64,000 bases of DNA. Source: Erpobdella octoculata. Taxonomy: Eukaryota > Annelida > Clitellata > Hirudinida > Erpobdellidae. Position numbers and translations under genes: made by a program. Numbering within the stretch: position 1 is the stretch's first letter; the number at the start of each line of letters is the position of its first letter. This document shows positions 36,208 to 48,250 of the stretch, piece by piece. Below the pieces are notes generated by a model that saw only the letters and a list, made by a program, of their open reading frames with translations, was not told the DNA's origin and made no database searches. The stretch spans positions 36,357,270 to 36,421,269 of the forward strand of contig OZ022238.1 of NCBI GenBank assembly GCA_963978895.1. The letters are read 5' to 3'.

Positions 36208-36335
36208 TCGCTAGATGGCAGGAATTAATTTGATTTGATTAATTTTAATTGATTTAAGGCCCAATTCATGTCGGAAACATTAAATTCATGTATTGTCATC
36301 CAGAAAAAAGCTTTCCTGAAAGTTGTAGAGCTCTA
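36208..36335 (+). repeat. Interspersed repeat, second copy of 33890-34015
   Basis: Same sequence as 33890-34015 but without the (CAAA)n tail, continuing into GTTGTAGAGCTCTAGGTGG. Confidence 0.75.
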
Positions 36336-36904
36336 GGTGGTCGAAAAATTGGGTGAATTTTTGTTTCTAAGATTCGATTACCACAGACAAAAAAAGAGAA
36401 AGTGAAGTTAAATAAAAGCCTTAAAAACAACTTTCCGTTATTCAATCAAGTTGAAATTTTGTGAGTTTATTTGTCGCCGCGGACATTACATTTTATTAAA
36501 TTTGCAAATTGATGGAACAAAATATAAGTAAATTATAGAATAATATGTAAAGAAACAGTCCACCAATTTTAAATTTAAAAAAATGATATTGAATTTTTAA
36601 TTTTAAAAATTTATAATAAAATACTTGTTTATTCCTCACAATCGAGTTGAAATTAATTAAAGTTATTTATTGCTGCGGAATTCACATTCTATTAAATTTT
36701 CTGTTTGATTAGACAATAATTGAGTGAATTTTAGAATAAAATCAATTAAAACTTTAAAAAATTCTATAATTACAAGTTTTATGTAGAGAAACGAACTTTG
36801 AATTTTTAGTTTATTTAAAGAAAACGACATTTGATTTTCACATTTTCAAATTTTTAAATTTTAATAAAAAAATTTTACATCATAAAAAATTCATTTGTTA
36901 AAAA

Positions 36905-36993
36905 ATAACGTTTTTTGTGCCCTAAAAAGTATAAAATAATATCTTTATAATTCATATACAACGAAAAACGTTGCGGGCGCATTATTTTTTATA
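36905..36993 (+). repeat. Left arm of inverted repeat around a hAT element
   Basis: The stretch from the TGCCCTAAAAAGTATAAAAT tract to ACAACGAAAAACGTTGCGGG is present in reverse complement at 38096-38170 with short indels. Confidence 0.75.
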
Positions 36994-37031
36994 ACTATTT
37001 GTTTTACTAAAGTTTTGATGTTGTAGCTTAT

Positions 37032-38087
37032 TAGTGGCAAGTCTTAGAGAGGGCCCAGGGGGCCCGGGCTCTCCCCTTAGAAGTTTAAAAAAACTAAACA
37101 TTATTTTCTAATTAGCCTGCAATTTGATTCTGTTCGTCTGTATCTTTACTAAATTCACCTCTCAACCATTAATAGTTCTGATAATTGGCAGATATTTATA
37201 AATTTCGGGTCTTTTTTAAACAAATTCAATACAAAATATAATTCAAATAATATCTCAAAAAACATTTAGACTTTCACCGGCAGGTCTAGAAACAAAGTTT
37301 AAAAAGACACTTTCTTTTTCTAAATAAGTTTAAACGGCTCAACAACAAGTTCTTAAAACTAATCGTTTGTAATATAAATAAAATCTGTAAGTTCAGGAAC
37401 GTTATTTTGGAGGGTGCAGAGAGGGTATTTTTTTTCTGACTTTTCAGTGGGCCCCCTGACGTAGTTTTGTGCCCCAATAAATAGAAATGAAGCCCCAAAC
37501 TTAGCCTAAGAAATGTAAAGTTGAAGATTCAAAGGTTTGAACTTTTCTGTAAAAAAATAAACCACCAGTTTTTAGTTTATTCAAAGAAAGCGATATTTAA
37601 TTTTTTAAAGTAAAAATTTATAATAAAAACTTAATTTTTTCTGTTGTGTTCGAAAGTTTCTTATATTTTCAATTTATACATATCAAGTATTTAGAAGATA
37701 GTGGTCAAGGTTTTTCTATTTCATAGACTTATTATCATCAAAAAATTGCAAACAATTAGTAGCCGTCTAATTACAAAAGTTTTTCATGGTTCACTTAATT
37801 TTAGCTTTTAAGTGTCTGATGACCTAACTCTATGATAAGAAAAAATGTGTTTTGTGTTGATATTGCTCCAGTGAGAAAAAATACAGAAAGAAATTAAAAA
37901 AAAGGAAAAACAGGGAAAAATGCAAGTGGATTAAAAGTTTATTTTTGATTCCTTTGGTTTGGTTTTACTAAATGAAAATTTAAAATATCTTACAACGGGC
38001 TTTATAACGACAGCATTCAAATTTGAAAAAAAAACTGAAAAAAAAGTTGGGCTCCCCCCTTTTGCAAAATTCCTGGATCCGCCAATG
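37032..38087. mobile_element. hAT-like element, nonautonomous
   Basis: Ends TAGTGGCAAGTC and, inward from the right, CATTGGCGGATC are followed by G/C-rich subterminal tracts (GGGCCCAGGGGGCCCGGGC at the left, GGGCTCCCCCC at the right). The flanks TAGCTTAT (37024-37031) and TAGCCTAT (38088-38095) are 8-bp duplications differing at one base. No transposase remains in 1056 bp. Confidence 0.65.
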
Positions 38088-38095
38088 TAGCCTAT

Positions 38096-38170
38096 AATGC
38101 GCCCGCAACGTTTTTCGTTGTATATTAATTATAGGAATATTATTTTATACTTTTTAGGGTGTTTTTTTTT
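38096..38170 (-). repeat. Right arm of inverted repeat around the hAT element
   Basis: AATGCGCCCGCAACGTTTTT, then CGTTGTATATTAATTATAGG, is the reverse complement of the left arm at 36905-36993. Confidence 0.75.
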
Positions 38171-38761
38171 AATTTATTTTTTATGATGTAAAAATTATTT
38201 TCTATTTTTTCGTTTTTGATGGGTGAAATTTTGTAAGCATTCAAGTTTTTTTTAGTTTTTGTTGCTATGTGCAAACCTTACTCCTTTGAATTTAAAATCT
38301 TATAACTTTTCTTTTTTTCGCTAGGTGGTAATATCTGATCAATTGGGTGAATGTTTAAAAAACACCATCTCAAACAAACAGACAAGAAAGTGACCTAATA
38401 AAAACGTTGTTATGAAATACAAATAATTCACAAAACCAAAAATAACAATTTTATTTGCAATTCTTTTAAAATTAAAATTTATTTTTTTGAGAACGTAGAT
38501 AAATTTAAAAAATAAAATTTGAATTATTTTTTTTAGAAATTCAAAAGAATGCACTGTCATGCAAGAGTAGCAATTTTATACATTCTAAGTTTCAACTTGA
38601 TTGTAGGACGGAAAATTTGTTAATTTTTTTTTACAAAAGTCTGACAGTAACTTTTTTTTTGGAATTGCAAAATACCGGCATTCCCGAAGCAAATTTCCGA
38701 GCGTTCGATTATATTCGGTTTCAGAAATAATTTTATTCCGAACTTTCAAAAATCAATAAAA

Positions 38762-39116
38762 ACAAAACAAGTAAATTAAAAACGAATTTTTAAAACCAAT
38801 GCTCTTATATGTAATTAAAACACAAATTTTGCAATCAATTTTTTCTTATATTACTCTTTTATTTTATATTAAAGTCGAAATATCTTAATTATATCGAAAT
38901 ATCGAAATTAATTAAAATTAACTAAATTAATTGACTTATTGTAAAACTAATAATTGAATATTGCATTGTCTTCTATTTTGAGCATGTATGCAAAATTTGA
39001 AAAAAAATCTATCATCAGGAAGTGACTCAAAAATTGATTGCAAGATTTGAAACAGACAGAGAAACAGACAGACAGAGAAACAGAGACGACGAGTTAATAA
39101 AAGCATTGGTAAAAAC
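38762..39116 (+). repeat. Interspersed repeat, second copy of 32860-33310
   Basis: About 300 bp nearly identical to 32860-33310, with a contracted GACA tail. Confidence 0.85.
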
Positions 39117-39119
39117 CAA

Positions 39120-40265
39120 TCTTTCAGGAGCGTTCGGAAGGGAACGGAAAAAACGTTCATGCTTAATTTTGAGGGCCCCTTTATGACATCCATAGTTTTA
39201 TGGCAGATCCTGTGCTTTCCTGGGGGTTTGCAGGGGTTTGCGTGAACCCCTTGATGTGAATGCTATGGTTCGTGCGAACCCCCTGTTAATCAGAAAAAGT
39301 ACTTTCAATTAATGTCGGTCTTGTGGGCTAGTCACTATGACCAAGACTTTGCTCTTGATTTATCTCATATCCCTGATTGTCCGAAAATTATAGACGTCTG
39401 AAAGCTGGAGGCCTCCTTTGCCTATGATTGGTCACCCATTGAACACTTGGAACGCAGTTCCCTATGTAACAAGTTGGTTGAGGAACCATAACTCGGCAGA
39501 TGATACCAGGGTGAACAAATCCAACTCGAAGGAATATAGTGAAAATCAAGTAGCTAATTGGAAATATTTTCAATGATTTAATTACTTCATAATAGTATGT
39601 ATGATTATGTGAAATTTCAGAATTTTAGTTTATGTAAATAATTGTTTGTCTTTTCTAATTAGCAAACAAAATAAAATGTGAATATGAACGATACATTTTT
39701 TCTGTTAGTTTAATATTCATCAGCTAGTGTGCTACTCTGCCAACTAATATTTCAATGGGAATATTAATATTAAAAAATGTTAGAAAATATTCACTGCAAG
39801 TGCGAACCCCCTGGTACAATTTGGGGAAAGCATCACTGCAGATCACCACCTAAAGTTATTTGAAATAGATATTTTAGCAAACTATCCGGAAAATCAAGAA
39901 ATAAACGATACAAATTATAATAAAATAAATTTAAAAAAACTTAAAAAACACGCTTTTATAAAATGCTCTAAAAAAGTATAAATTAATCTAAACATACAAA
40001 ACAATGTAAGCGATCGTTGAAGTGCAAAATAAAGCGCCCTACGCAGTTATGGTTAGAAAATGTATTTTCTATTTTTTAGAGCATCTTATGAAAGCGTGTT
40101 TTTAAAATAAATTTTTTTCAAGAGCAAGTTTATGTTCCAAGCTTCATGCAGCTCGATTAGATGACAAGAAAAGTTAAAAGCGTGTAAAACAGTTCTAAAA
40201 ATTTTTACCGCCATAATTTGTTGGTCAGCTGCGTATAAATCAATCGTCATACTCATACCTCAATA
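39120..40265. other. No gene seen
   Basis: AT-rich sequence. The minus-strand frame at 39573-39388 (61 aa) has no recognisable domain. Confidence 0.4.
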
Positions 40266-40267
40266 AG

Positions 40268-40385
40268 AAACTCGTTTACTGCGAGTTATTCCCAAACCTG
40301 GATAAAGGTGGAGGAGGGAAAGGTAACAAGACCAAATTATGATCTGCGACAAAAACAACTTCGGTATTTCTTACACACTGTATTT
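40268..40385 (+). mobile_element. Poly(A)-tailed SINE family, diverged copy
   Basis: TTCCCAAACCTGGATAAAGG, TGGAGGAGGGAAAGGTAAC and GACCAAATTATGATCTGCGA align with the core of the minus-strand SINE at 35089-35264. Confidence 0.5.
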
Positions 40386-40965
40386 CAGTTTTAAAACAAT
40401 GATAAAAACGAACTAAGAATTAAGATAACCGAAGGCAGGGAACCGAAGGTACTTTGAAGCGTATGTTGTGCTGTGATATTCCGTCTAATCATAGCATTTT
40501 CGTGAATATAAACTTCTTCCAGGTTATATTCAAACAAAGAATAATTAATTATGATTGATGCAATTTCAAGTTCTTTTGCTGATTATTATTTTATTGTTGT
40601 TGTTGTTTTAGGCTGTTAATGAAGGGACGAAGGTGAATATTGTGCTTGTTCGTGCAGCGTTGAGTATGTCTGTCTGTATGCATTTCCAACTATGCTTTTT
40701 TCGTCTTACACTGCGATTTTTAGAAATATTTAATCATAACACTTGACACTGTGATGGCGTTTTAATTTTTAGCATTTTAGTTTAGTTGCATGTTTTTTCG
40801 AAGAATATAAAATAGGTCAACTAATTGTTATGATATTGCTACATGGACTCGTGGACAATTTTATTTCTTTTAAAAAATTTTCTAAGATATTTGGGCAATA
40901 TATTTTGGAATCCGAAACATACTCACGAAAGAATAATTAAAATTCAGATTAGGACAAACAGTGAT

Positions 40966-43900
40966 AAGTAAGTAAGTAAATCTTTATTAACCAGCCTGAC
41001 AATGACGCACAGCGGTTTACATTTAAATAATAATACAAAAAATAAGAATTAAATAAAAATGAATACAATCGACAATCTAAAGTTAAATACTTAAATTAAA
41101 AATCTAAAAACTTGTTTTTATCAGAGCTTTAAAATAGAGTTCGGCATTGTTTAAGTTATTTTGAGTTATTTTGAGTGCAGCGATCTATAGATAAAAGTTT
41201 TTCTAAGTAAGGAATCGGCATGCGGAATAACTCTGTCGTGAGCTCGAGGACGAAGGTGATATTCCAATTTCTTGACGTCTGGGAGAAGATGGTGAAGGAC
41301 GTGAAGGCGGTTAGACAGAACCTGGTTGAACAGGGTTGAATCCGCCACGGCGCATCGGTGCACAAAATCAGGGCGGTCGGGAGCCAAGAAACCCTGGCGT
41401 GTCACCTTCCTAATGACTGACTCGATGCGTCGAAGATCTCCCGAACCTATAAAACCCCACCATGATTGAGAGGCGTAGGTGATCCTGGATATAAGTGTCG
41501 CCTCCGTGACCGTCCAAAGCTCCCGGCCACACAGCCCGTGAGCCCGTAAGTTTCTTAGTGCATATAAAGACTGTGCAGATTTTGTGCTGATCCAGTCAAC
41601 GTGCTCTCGGAATGAGAGCCTTCCGTCGATCAGGACTCCCAGCACATTCATTACATCCACCCTCTCCACTCCGACCAAAGGGGTAGGGAGTGTGTTTGCC
41701 TTTGTTCTGGGGCGACGCACAACCAACTCTTTTGTTTTTGAATCGTTTAAATTTAGGTTATTTCTTTTTGCCCATATCTGTATGTTCGCGAGCTCATCAA
41801 CGATTAAGTGAGAATTACCCGGTGGTACTATAAGGTATGTATCATCTGCATATTTCTCTAGACGGTTACCATCTATGCTGGGGGAGAGGTCTGATGCCGC
41901 AACAATGTAGCAACTGGGTCCAATTCCTGAACCTTGGACGATGCTTGCATTTATTTCTTTTAAAGACGACACTTGGTTTTGGAATTTAGTGCAGTGCATT
42001 CGCCCTCTAAAGAAGTCAACCAGCCAGTTGTACGCCTCGTCTTCTATTGGTAGTTTGGCAAACTTTCTCATAAGCTCTGAGTGGCGGACAGTATCGAAGG
42101 CCTTTGAAAAGTCCAGTGCTATAACGTGGACATACGGGTGGATTTGTAGTTGTTCGGAAATGTGTAGTGTCAGGCTGATTAGTGCCGCCATTGTGGATCC
42201 CGTTGGACGGAAAGCATATTGGTCATGGAAGTAGTGGTTGTACCCGGAACTTCCCAGGATAGGATAGACGAATCGCTGTACCACCATCTTTTCAATAATC
42301 CTTGAGAGTATTGGTGTAATTGAAATTGGTCTGTACTCGTGGCTTCCCTGAGGATTAACTACTTTTGAAACCGGGGTTATCTGACATCTCCTCCACCGGT
42401 CTGGTATCTGTGATTGGTTTAACGACAAGTTAAATAGAAAGGCGAGCGGTTCGGCAAGTATTGGTGCCGAGACTCGGTAGAACCAAGAGGGAATTTCATC
42501 CATTCCGGAGGCGGAGGTTTTTAGTCTGTCCAAAGCACGGAAGACTTGCCAGGCAGAGAAAAATCTTGAATTTCGGCAGACGCTATGTTTTTCTGCAGGA
42601 GCCTCGTAGTTGCTTTCCGTCGAGATGGTTGCGTAATGGTCATTGAGTTTGTCTGCAGTGATTGCTTTAGTGGTAGAGTTGTTCTTTCGTCGTTTATCCT
42701 TACCAGTCACTTGCCTAACTCGCTCCCACAAGTCCTTTGGGCCTCTGATGGTTCCGGAGCCCGTAAGTGTGGAACAGTTTCTGGCGATTATTCCTTTTCT
42801 GATCTTTAGAGAAATTGCATCAGCAGCCTCTATCTTCCCTTTTCGCATCAGTCCGTTCTTTTTTCGCAACAGCAGCTTGATCTCTGGTGTGATATACGGA
42901 GGGTCGCGATCTGTTACTGTAATGTTCCTGATTGGGTAGAACCTATCCAACAATCTCTGCATCTGCAGGTAGAAACGGTCGAACGACTCCTGCAGCGACG
43001 GTGGAGTGGCTCCGCCATCGACGTCGAATACGAAGTCACTGTTTGTATCCTCTTCTTGTCGCGTTTTTGAGAAAGCTGCCAAGTATGCAGCGTGCTGGGC
43101 TGGTCTGTGCAGGCGGCACTTCAGTTTGGCCTTGTTCTTGGGCGGTCGATGAGTGTCGTAATCTATTGCCGAGGCGTAAATGGCCTTGTGGTCCGTTTTA
43201 ACCGTAGGAACAATTACTGAGATGTTTCGGTACATTGGCTCCGATGTATAGACCCTATCCAGATGATGACCAGCTCTAGTGGCTTCGGTCTCTTCTTTAA
43301 ACAGTCCTAGCAGTCGCAGGTCGCTATCTTTTAGCTGGTTGAAATCACCGGTTATGACTATCTTGGTATCTCCATGGTCATGGTGAGCTGCGGCCATCAC
43401 CTGTTCAAGTTGGAGGAGAAGATCTTGCTCATTGTAAATCGGCTTAGGAGGATGGTAAACCGCCCCAACAATTACCCTGCGCCCACCATTTTCCAACATT
43501 ATCCACAAGAGTTCTATTCGCGAATCCTCCATTTTTTGGTTGTATATGCTGCATTGGTACTTGACCGACACGTAGGTCACCAGACCTCCACCACCTCTCG
43601 GCTTTCCATTTGATTTAAGTTGTGACCGATCTCGTCTGTAACAAAGGTATCCCGGTATTCCAAACTCTTCGTCTGTGTGATTTCTATTGAGCTTGCTTTC
43701 AGTTAATACCACAACGTCGGGGCCTATTGAAAGTACATCGGCACGCAGATGTTGAATTGCATGTGGTTTGGCAAGGCTGTTGATATTCAAGACATATATA
43801 GAGGGTGTGAAACAGGAGTTCTCTTTCCGTTCGGGCTCTACTTGGTGGTGCTTTTCAATGTTCACCAGGACTCTTGGGCGTGTATTCTTTTTTTTAAACT

Positions 43901-44110
43901 TCTTCTTGTCTGATTTTTTACTATGGCTCTGTCTTCGACTGCCTCTATATCTGAGCAGTCCTAAAGATTTGAGTTCGTACAGCGGAGTTGGGTTGTACAA
44001 CAAATTGTGGTTCGAGGCGGCCGTCCTTCTTATAGCAAACAACTGCCCCCTTGTGTAAGTGATGAGTGAACATCCGCGCGTCGCTGCCACCTCCTCCATT
44101 TGATGGTAAT
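40966..44110 (-). mobile_element. CR1-like LINE with an intact ORF
   Basis: The element reads on the minus strand. Its 3' UTR (41165-40966) ends in a (CTTA)n tail and contains GCGTCATTGTCAGGCTGGTT. The only long frame is the 977-aa ORF at 44099-41166. No separate ORF1 is visible upstream, and the 5' limit is undefined. No clear target duplication was found. An old 3' remnant of the same family is at 17895-19550. Confidence 0.85.
41166..44099 (-). CDS. LINE endonuclease/reverse transcriptase, uninterrupted 977 aa
   Basis: This protein nicks target DNA and copies its own RNA into it. After a basic N-terminal region (KKSDKKKFKKK, residues 61-71) comes an AP-type endonuclease domain, about residues 100-310. 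It shows LTESKLN with E134, VGAVYHPP, TGDFNQL (251-254) and TDHKAIY (302-304). The reverse transcriptase follows at about 560-830, with YRPISITPIL at 589, LDFSKAFDTV at 662, VQGSGIGPS at 721 and the catalytic YADD at 750-753. A CR1-type C-terminal region completes it. All catalytic residues I can judge are present and there is no frameshift or stop in 2.9 kb. The copy is therefore young or selected. The start is the first Met of the frame; upstream is AT-rich. Confidence 0.9.
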   Translation of the reverse strand: MEEVAATRGCSLITYTRGQLFAIRRTAASNHNLLYNPTPLYELKSLGLLRYRGSRRQSHSKKSDKKKFKKKNTRPRVLVNIEKHHQVEPERKENSCFTPSIYVLNINSLAKPHAIQHLRADVLSIGPDVVVLTESKLNRNHTDEEFGIPGYLCYRRDRSQLKSNGKPRGGGGLVTYVSVKYQCSIYNQKMEDSRIELLWIMLENGGRRVIVGAVYHPPKPIYNEQDLLLQLEQVMAAAHHDHGDTKIVITGDFNQLKDSDLRLLGLFKEETEATRAGHHLDRVYTSEPMYRNISVIVPTVKTDHKAIYASAIDYDTHRPPKNKAKLKCRLHRPAQHAAYLAAFSKTRQEEDTNSDFVFDVDGGATPPSLQESFDRFYLQMQRLLDRFYPIRNITVTDRDPPYITPEIKLLLRKKNGLMRKGKIEAADAISLKIRKGIIARNCSTLTGSGTIRGPKDLWERVRQVTGKDKRRKNNSTTKAITADKLNDHYATISTESNYEAPAEKHSVCRNSRFFSAWQVFRALDRLKTSASGMDEIPSWFYRVSAPILAEPLAFLFNLSLNQSQIPDRWRRCQITPVSKVVNPQGSHEYRPISITPILSRIIEKMVVQRFVYPILGSSGYNHYFHDQYAFRPTGSTMAALISLTLHISEQLQIHPYVHVIALDFSKAFDTVRHSELMRKFAKLPIEDEAYNWLVDFFRGRMHCTKFQNQVSSLKEINASIVQGSGIGPSCYIVAASDLSPSIDGNRLEKYADDTYLIVPPGNSHLIVDELANIQIWAKRNNLNLNDSKTKELVVRRPRTKANTLPTPLVGVERVDVMNVLGVLIDGRLSFREHVDWISTKSAQSLYALRNLRAHGLCGRELWTVTEATLISRITYASQSWWGFIGSGDLRRIESVIRKVTRQGFLAPDRPDFVHRCAVADSTLFNQVLSNRLHVLHHLLPDVKKLEYHLRPRAHDRVIPHADSLLRKTFIYRSLHSK

Positions 44111-44119
44111 TAACAGATT

Positions 44120-45180
44120 TAAAATTTAATTAATTAAAATCTTTTAAAAAAAATTCTTTCAAGTTCAAAAGTTCAGAAATCAATCGAGATTCTTCTGCTT
44201 TAAGGTGTCCAAATTTATATTCAAGTTTGGTGTAATATAGAACGACAAGTCTCTAGAAATAGATCGGATTATCGCAATCCCTTTTCGAAGGATTCAAAGT
44301 TACTATTTCATAAGTTAAGGTATCGAAATTCTCGCGACAACTGCATTACTAATTACTAAATCAAAAGTTAAGTTTTAATTATATAAAAAATAACAGAAAT
44401 ACACGCGAACAAAGTTTTGAGCGCGGCCGGCAGCTTACAAAGCGCCATGTTGTTTATTCAAAAAAAAAAAAAAAAAAAAATCAGCCCACTTTTCATCGTT
44501 CGGTGTTATCGTCCCATATCTATTTCTTTGAACTGTTGCCATTGTCGTGATGAGTTGAGTAAGTCTATTTATCTGCTAATTGGTGTGCTGAAAAATTGTA
44601 TCTTTATTGCACAAATAACTGTAAGAGCAGTGGAGATACGTCTGTTTCGTTACTTTGGCGTTCAGCACGGCAAACGATTAAAATGTCGTTCAGATTCTGA
44701 AATGTTATATTTGGTCAGGAAACACCAAGAAGAGTTAATGTTTGAGAAAACATGTGTACAATGTTGATTTATAAAGGAACTGTCAGCACAGAGCTGTCAA
44801 TTAATTTTCCACCTTGTTAACGAATGCAAGGTGAGAAAGAAAACAACTAAAGCAGTGGAAAATTGTTACTATGCCAACACCATCATATATCGCATTACAA
44901 CAGAACCATTGAACCATTACATGGCACATAATTTGATAACCGTTTGCAACCTGTTTCCAGGATATTAAGTTGCATGTTTTCATTTTGAATGAAACAAGTG
45001 AACCGTTAATTACTTAATTTTTACACAAATCCACTATGTTTTGTAATTCAAAATTTTAAAATTAAAAAAATTAAATATTATTTTTTTTAATAAAATAAAA
45101 CTAATTATTATGTCTGTCTGTATGCATTTTTCTACCAAAAATTTGTAATTTAAAAAAATGTTTTATTTAGTTTTTTTTAT
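44120..45180. other. No gene seen
   Basis: It contains a run of about 20 A at 44461-44480. The plus frame at 44417-44767 runs through that homopolymer and has no domain support. Confidence 0.45.
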
Positions 45181-45182
45181 AG

Positions 45183-45425
45183 TAGCGGGGTGTCCGGCGT
45201 TGCCGGAGTTTTTAGAGGTTTTTCTATCGTTTTTCTCTCGCTCCCGTTTCTTTCCCGCTTGCTCTCACGTTCCCGGTCGCTTTCCCGTTCCCGCTTGCTC
45301 TCCCGTTCCCGTCGCTTTTTCGCTCCAGGTCGCTTTCCCGCTCCCGGTCACTATCCCGTTCCATATCGTTTTCCCGCTTCCGCTTGCTCTCCCGTTCCCG
45401 TCGGTTTCCCTTTCCCGCTTTATAT
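45183..45425 (+). mobile_element. ACTAGCGG-family SINE, plus
   Basis: TAGCGGGGTGTCCGGCGTTG head, TTTTTAGAGGTTTTTCTATC, then about ten irregular 18-bp units, ending where an opposite-facing SINE tail starts. Confidence 0.7.
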
Positions 45426-45429
45426 ATCT

Positions 45430-45620
45430 ATATATATAAAAATGAATGTTTGTATTTATGTATGTTAATGTCCTTTATGCATTGCTACACCATTCATCCG
45501 ATCGTAATGAAATTTTCACACAACCTTGAGAGTCAAGGGGAGTCAAATAAAAAAAAAAAAATTTGAAATCCGTCACAAAATGAGCGGAACGGAGCGGGTG
45601 AGCAAGCGGGAACTATATAT
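45430..45620 (-). mobile_element. ACTAGCGG-family SINE tail, minus
   Basis: Contains GCATTGCTACACCATTCATC, CGATCGTAATGAAATTTTCA and ATGAGCGGAACGGAGCGGG (plus-strand reading). It is almost identical to 60434-60610 and faces the SINE at 45183. Confidence 0.75.
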
Positions 45621-45702
45621 ATATGTATGTGCGTATGTATGTGTGTATGTATGTATGTGTATGTGCATGTATGTGTGTCTGTGTGTGTGTTTATGTATGT
45701 AC

Positions 45703-46017
45703 TAGCGGAGATACCCGGCGTTGCCCGGGTTTTTTTAGAGGTTTTTCTAATGTTTGTCTCTTTCTCTCCCGTTTCCTTTCCCACTCCCGTTCGCTTTCCC
45801 GTTTTCGGTCGTTTTCCCGCTCCCGGTCGCTTTCCCGCTCCCGGTCGCTTTCCCGCTCCCGGTCGCTTTCCCGCTCCCGGTCGCTTTACCACTCCCGGTC
45901 GCTTTCCCGCTCACGTTTGCTCTCCCATTCCCGCTCACGCTTGCTTTTCCGTTCCCGCTCGCTGTCCGTTCCGGGTCGCTTTCCCGTTTCTATAATAGAC
46001 AAACTAACCCACAAACC

Positions 46018-46018
<1 letters not shown>
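45703..46018 (+). mobile_element. ACTAGCGG-family SINE, plus
   Basis: The head ACTAGCGGAGATACCCGGCG is followed by 18-bp units and the end GTTTCTATAATAGACAAAC. Nearly identical to 60695-61006. Confidence 0.8.
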
Positions 46019-46756
<738 letters not shown>

Positions 46757-47269
46757 TGTTATACCTGCTCGAAGAAAAACGGCTTTTAACTTAAACGAAA
46801 CTACTTTTTTCATAACGCGTTCTACTTTTCGAAACTGAGGAATAAGACCGACATTAAACAAATTATTGTAATTCATAATTCTAAATTATTTTTATTTCAA
46901 TTAATGCCCACGCGTTTTGGAGAAAAAGTCTTCATTTTCAAGGCGAAAGAAACATGTAAACACAACCCAGAACAAAAAACCACAGAAACCAACAGAAAAG
47001 AGAATGTTGCTCAAATAATTAGAAGAGCGAAAGAAACAAACAAATAATACACAAAATATTAAATAAATAAATAAAATCATTAACAAGTAACACGAGTTAA
47101 TCATAAGGGGGGAATAAACAAAATTCGATCTATTTTTTTCGCCTTCGCTGTGTAATGTGTAGGTACATTGTCTATCACGTGTTGAAACATATCATGAGAA
47201 GAATCAACATCCAACGATTCTGGCGCATCAGTACCGATACATTCTTCCGTAGCTATAGAAACCGCAACT

Positions 47270-47447
47270 CCATAAGTCGTCTCCAACATGATGCGTACTA
47301 ATATGCAGGTGTCCATGGCACACTTCAACCTGAGACAGCCATTTACATGGACCTACCTCACAATCCACACTGGTGACGCCGGCGGGATTTCGAACCGCTG
47401 ACTTTCAGGTCTACAGGCAAATGCCTCACCGCTATACTACCAGCGCC
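47270..47447 (-). mobile_element. tRNA-derived SINE
   Basis: The head at 47447-47375 folds as a tRNA-like cloverleaf. GGCGCTG pairs with CGGCGTC as a 7-bp acceptor stem with wobbles. Box A-like TAGTATAGCGG recalls tRNA-Asp, the T arm carries GGTTCGAAATCC, and ACCA follows directly. The body AGTGTGGATTGTGAGGTAGG continues at least to 47270. The imperfect anticodon arm and attached body make it a SINE rather than a working tRNA gene. Confidence 0.7.
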
Positions 47448-47578
47448 TTTAATAAATCCGACAAGCAAAGATGAAACTATGTGAAGAATTTTGGCTTCAA
47501 CATAATAAAGTGTAACTCCTAAATTAATAGACCCTAGCCCCTATTATGTGAACTGACATTTTTTTCTTGACTTATTGC

Positions 47579-47753
47579 TTTTTTTTTTTTTTTTTTTTTT
47601 TTTATAATAGTTTATAGTCCTTTACACCATGTGTTTTAAGACTGAAATGTCTGTATGTAGGAAGCAGCTAAGTACTTCCTGTTGTGGATCATAACTTTTC
47701 CCTCCTCCTTTCTCCAGGCTTGGGACTGGCTCGCAATTAGCGAGGCGGAGTTG
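47579..47753 (-). mobile_element. Poly(A)-tailed SINE, copy 2
   Basis: Same family as 35089-35264, here with a tail of 24 A (a T run at 47579-47602 on the plus strand). The long pure tail suggests recent insertion. Confidence 0.8.
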
Positions 47754-47799
47754 ACTTATTGCTAATCTATTGACCGTTTAATACACTACGCTACTACCT

Positions 47800-48110
47800 G
47801 GTACGGATCCAGAGGGAATGGGGGAGATGCATCCCCCCACCAGAGTATTAATTAAAATTTTTGGGTAAATTACCCGTTTTTGGAAAAAGAACGAAATTGA
47901 AAGTAATATCGCTGAAAAATTCACACGATTACCTCCTTATCATCAGCTTTTTGGGGAGGAAAAAATGTAAGTCTTTAAATTTTCTTGTGAAAAATACGTA
48001 CGACTACCCCCTTTCTCTTCCGGTCAGCAGCTTTTTTGGGGGGAAATGTGAAAATGAGAGGTTATTGCTTAGCAAAAATAAAATCTAATGTGTTAGAATG
48101 ATGTCAGAAT
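47800..48110. mobile_element. hAT-related short element with subterminal repeats
   Basis: It starts near GGTACGGATCCAGAGGGAAT and GGGGGAGATGCATCCCCCC, then has two tandem copies of a motif. The first is ACGATTACCTCC...TCATCAGCTTTTTGGGG, the second ACGACTACCCCC...GGTCAGCAGCTTTTTTGGGG. The same motif occurs in the hAT remnants at 53.6-54.6 kb. Ends are not resolved. Confidence 0.45.
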
Positions 48111-48231
48111 AGAGAAACAAATCATAATACGACGATGTGGTAGACGTCATCAACCAGTTTCGCCAACCCCCGTCGTGATATGGCTGAAGTTGTATTTAAT
48201 TATTTCAAATTGTAATTTTGTCTTCACAAAG

Positions 48232-48250
48232 TTTATTTAAACAATTTATT
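48232..48250 (-). promoter_or_regulatory. Tandem poly(A) signals of INSM
   Basis: Two AATAAA hexamers on the minus strand (48237-48232 and 48250-48245), about 310-330 bp after the INSM stop. Confidence 0.5.

Noticed and set aside
41584..44058. Several plus-strand frames opposite the LINE ORF
   Set aside because: They are antisense shadows; the minus frame carries all the endonuclease and RT motifs.
44417..44767. 116-aa plus-strand frame
   Set aside because: It passes through a run of about 20 A, shows no domain, and has no splice or promoter support.
47375..47447. Functional tRNA gene
   Set aside because: The acceptor stem and T arm look right, but the anticodon arm is poor and a SINE body follows directly.
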